From Methyloversatilis universalis FAM5 (lineage in GTDB: Bacteria > Pseudomonadota > Gammaproteobacteria > Burkholderiales > Rhodocyclaceae): a stretch of DNA of 64,000 nt. The stretch spans positions 496,001 to 560,000 of the forward strand of contig NZ_AFHG01000052.1 in NCBI RefSeq assembly GCF_000214035.2. Reading direction: 5' to 3'. A program made the translations under genes and the position numbers. The notes below the pieces were generated by a model. That model did no database searches. It was not told where the DNA came from and saw nothing but the letters and a program-made list of their open reading frames with translations. Shown here one piece after another: positions 62,403-64,000 of this stretch (position 1 is its first letter; each line of letters starts with the position of its first letter).

Positions 62403-62431
62403 AGGGGGAGACCGCGGTCTCCCCTTTTTGC
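62403..62431 (+). terminator. Terminator of the Fae-like gene
   Basis: Arms GGGGAGACC and GGTCTCCCC around GC, followed by TTTTTG; about 25 bp after the stop. Confidence 0.92.
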
Positions 62432-62442
62432 TTCATGGGCGC

Positions 62443-62793
62443 TCAGCGCGGCGCGCGCCGCGGGCGGTGATGCGTGTCGTCGAACTCCGGCGGCCGTCGC
62501 CTGACCCAGCGCACGAAGGCGGCGACCGACGGGTGCGCGCGCAGCGCTTCCAGCGTGTGCAGGTCGCGCGCGAGTTCGGTCTCGCTGAACAGGGCGTGCA
62601 GCTTGCGGTGGCAGATGCGGTGCATGGCCACGGTTTCGCGACCCCCCTGCGATTTCGGTATCAGGTGGTGCAGATCGACCGCCGGGCCCGGTATCAGAGG
62701 GCGCCCGCACAGCGGACAGTCCGCGCGCGCCGGCGCGACCGGAAGCGGCGGCAGTTGCGTGCGCTGGCGTCTGTGCATCTTCACGGTGCACAT
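62443..62793 (-). CDS. HNH-motif nuclease-like protein
   Basis: 116 residues from ATG 62793; ATG 62844 and 62778 are alternatives and none has a strong SD. HNH/zinc fold (about 23-75): CPLCGRPL, AVDLHHLIPKSQGG, METs MHRICHRKLHALFSETELA. The two Cys pair (CxxC) plus His-His metal set is intact. The C-terminus is helical and basic. A small stand-alone HNH protein of this type is common in proteobacteria; function unknown. Ends 12 bp after the Fae-gene terminator. Confidence 0.8.
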   Translation of the reverse strand: MCTVKMHRRQRTQLPPLPVAPARADCPLCGRPLIPGPAVDLHHLIPKSQGGRETVAMHRICHRKLHALFSETELARDLHTLEALRAHPSVAAFVRWVRRRPPEFDDTHHRPRRAPR

Positions 62794-62887
62794 CGACCGG
62801 CGACGGCGAAACCGGTTCCGTGTAGGCGGAATCCGACATGACATCCGGCTCAGGAACCGCCGCGCGGGTGACCTGCTCTATGGATCG

Positions 62888-62905
62888 CTTCGTGTGCTCA
62901 CGAAG
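62888..62905. repeat. Inverted repeat between the HNH and PEP-CTERM genes
   Basis: CTTCGTG and CACGAAG around TGCT, in the 216-bp divergent gap. Possible operator; no sigma-54 promoter was found here. Confidence 0.35.
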
Positions 62906-63009
62906 TCGTAGCGGCCGTCGACGCTGAGGGCCGGCTACGCAGGGAGGATAGACACAACAAGGCCGGCCCGACCGGCATCCATCCATCTATCCACAGGAGC
63001 GTCCACCTC

Positions 63010-63630
63010 ATGATGAAGAAGCTGGTTCTTTCTTCGGCCCTTGCCGCCTTCACCGCCGTCCCGCTGGCCGCGTCCGCCGCCACGCCGATCGCCCCGGTCG
63101 GCCCCACCGTCACCGTGCTCACCGCCACGCCCACGCTGCTGGGTGCGGGCGTCGGCGTCGCCGCGCTCGGCAGCGGCACGCTGACCTTCGATGCCTCCGG
63201 CAACGCGGTCGGGCTGTTTCCGATCACCGGCGGCTATCTCGACCCGGACCTGTCAAACGCCCAGGTCGAACACGTGGGCAGCGGCCTGCGGCTGTCGCGC
63301 AACGGCGTCGATGTCGATCTGGAGAACTTCCTGATCGACACCACGCTGGCCCAGGACACGATATTCGGTCAGGTGACGGTCGGCGCCACCGTGCTGAACG
63401 ACGTGCCGCTGTTCACGCTGTCCGGCCTGAACCTTTTCCTGTCCGACAGCGCCGGTGCGGCGCTGAACAGCTTCCTCGGCATTCCGAATCTGGCCGGCGC
63501 CCAGCTCGGCTTCGCGCTCACCAGCCCGGTGGCCGCGGTACCGGAGCCGGAAAGCTACGCGATGATGATCGCCGGTCTCGGCGCGATCGCGCTGATGGTG
63601 CGTCGCCGGCGTCAGGCGCTGCCGATCTGA
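63010..63630 (+). CDS. PEP-CTERM sorting-domain protein
   Basis: 206 residues. Signal peptide (about 1-23, ALAAFTAVPLAASAA). A short secreted beta-rich domain with no recognised enzyme motif, then the sorting signal VPEPESYAMMIAGLGAIALM followed by RRRRQ. The longer PEPESYAMM form is the commonest type in methylotrophic betaproteobacteria. It lacks Cys. No sigma-54-type element was found upstream, unlike the gene at 48407. Molecular function unknown; expected exosortase substrate. Confidence 0.9.
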   Translation: MMKKLVLSSALAAFTAVPLAASAATPIAPVGPTVTVLTATPTLLGAGVGVAALGSGTLTFDASGNAVGLFPITGGYLDPDLSNAQVEHVGSGLRLSRNGVDVDLENFLIDTTLAQDTIFGQVTVGATVLNDVPLFTLSGLNLFLSDSAGAALNSFLGIPNLAGAQLGFALTSPVAAVPEPESYAMMIAGLGAIALMVRRRRQALPI

Positions 63631-63681
63631 GGTCTGCAGGCGGCAAGTGGGCGGTGTCGGGGCTGACCCGCTGCCGCCCTT

Positions 63682-64000
63682 TCAGAAGGGCAGCGCCAGC
63701 TGCCCTTCTTCCTGCCCGGCCGGCATCTCGGCGGCCTGATCGGCCGCCAGCAGATGGCCGGCTCGCACGCCCAGCAGACGGAAGCGCCGCTCCAGCGGCA
63801 TGCGCTTCAGACACAGCCCGGCATGCCGGCGGATGACCGCGGCGTCGGCCGTGTAACGGTCCATCGTCAGTTCGCGGGTGACGATGCGGAAGTCGTCCTG
63901 CCTCAGTTTCACGCCCACCGATTTGGCCACCACCCCCTTGCGTTTCAGGTCGTCGGCCAGCCGCTCGCACAGCCGTGTGAACAGCGCGCCCAGTTCCTCG
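63682..64000 (-). CDS. dinB: DNA polymerase IV, C-terminal part (gene runs off the window)
   Basis: Y-family translesion polymerase; only the last ~106 codons are present, the N-terminus lying beyond the window. Little-finger domain: LGALFTRLCERLADDLKRKG, VVAKSVGVKLRQDDFRIVTR and LKRMPLERRFRLLGVRAGHL. It ends in the beta-clamp-binding motif GQLALPF. Family call is from this domain only. Confidence 0.85.
   Translation of the reverse strand, partial: EELGALFTRLCERLADDLKRKGVVAKSVGVKLRQDDFRIVTRELTMDRYTADAAVIRRHAGLCLKRMPLERRFRLLGVRAGHLLAADQAAEMPAGQEEGQLALPF

Noticed and set aside
62845-63009. A sigma-54 promoter for the second PEP-CTERM gene
   Set aside because: No GG-N10-GC pair with TGGC/TTGC context was found in the gap.

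Overview
This is a GC-rich chromosomal core segment of a betaproteobacterium. I infer a methylotrophic or facultatively methylotrophic member of the Rhodocyclales, close to Methyloversatilis. The evidence is: the gyrA-serC-pheA-hisC-tyrA-aroA-cmk-rpsA-ihfB-lapAB order; the mtaD/ompA/ubiG/gph cluster; EarP plus Arg32-type EF-P; surE-pcm-nlpD-rpoS; two PEP-CTERM (exosortase-substrate) proteins; and a homologue of formaldehyde-activating enzyme (Fae). The genus is inference. I see no insertion sequence, prophage, rRNA operon or CRISPR array.

Layout. 1-2.1 kb (minus strand): a sensor histidine kinase cut by the window edge, translationally coupled to an ABC-type periplasmic binding protein. 2.2-2.6 kb: one-piece tmRNA. 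2.6-6.4 kb (minus): gph, ubiG, an OmpA-family protein and mtaD. 6.5-25.1 kb (plus): the long gyrA-to-rpsA superoperon (DNA gyrase, serine and aromatic amino acid synthesis, CMP kinase, ribosomal protein S1), then ihfB, lapA, lapB, rfaE1, a ComEA-like protein, cysM, a YdbH/YnbE/YdbL-like envelope trio and a DEDDy exonuclease. 25.1-32.9 kb: tRNA-Val, thrS-infC-rpmI-rplT-pheS-pheT-ihfA-merR-like, tRNA-Pro. 33.2-36.6 kb: surE-pcm-nlpD-rpoS with ATGA overlaps. 36.6-36.9 kb: a structured tandem-repeat island between the convergent rpoS and fliR genes. 36.9-39.1 kb (minus): fliOPQR. 39.3-48.1 kb: a Pmp3-like peptide, relA, an SprA-like metalloprotease-fold protein, tRNA-Arg, a lipid-linked glycosyltransferase group and the ABC-F protein Uup. 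48.4-53.2 kb: a PEP-CTERM gene behind a sigma-54-type promoter, an HDOD protein, earP-efp and two small orphan proteins. 53.3-58.3 kb (minus): an ABC exporter, a lemA/TPM/TPM cluster and fabI. 58.4-64 kb: an RNase H-like protein, an OprB-type porin, a MarR regulator with a methyltransferase, the Fae-like protein, an HNH protein, a second PEP-CTERM protein and the 3' part of dinB.

Most of the window is housekeeping DNA. The least ordinary elements are: (a) two exact-length 72-bp tandem units at 36753-36896 whose three predicted stems differ by compensating base changes, plus a decayed third copy; (b) a TGGCTC-N5-TTGC promoter and a recurring GGGWAAATTTCCC-type palindrome upstream of the PEP-CTERM gene; (c) a Fae homologue in which the catalytic His appears to be Glu, preceded by a perfect 11-bp hairpin with a cUUCGg loop; (d) a near-perfect 26-bp palindrome in front of the marR-methyltransferase pair; (e) a ComEA-like protein with unusual topology and a PxxP tail; and (f) infC, where an ATC codon is better placed than ATG to be the start. 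All functional calls come from reading the sequence; no database search was run.
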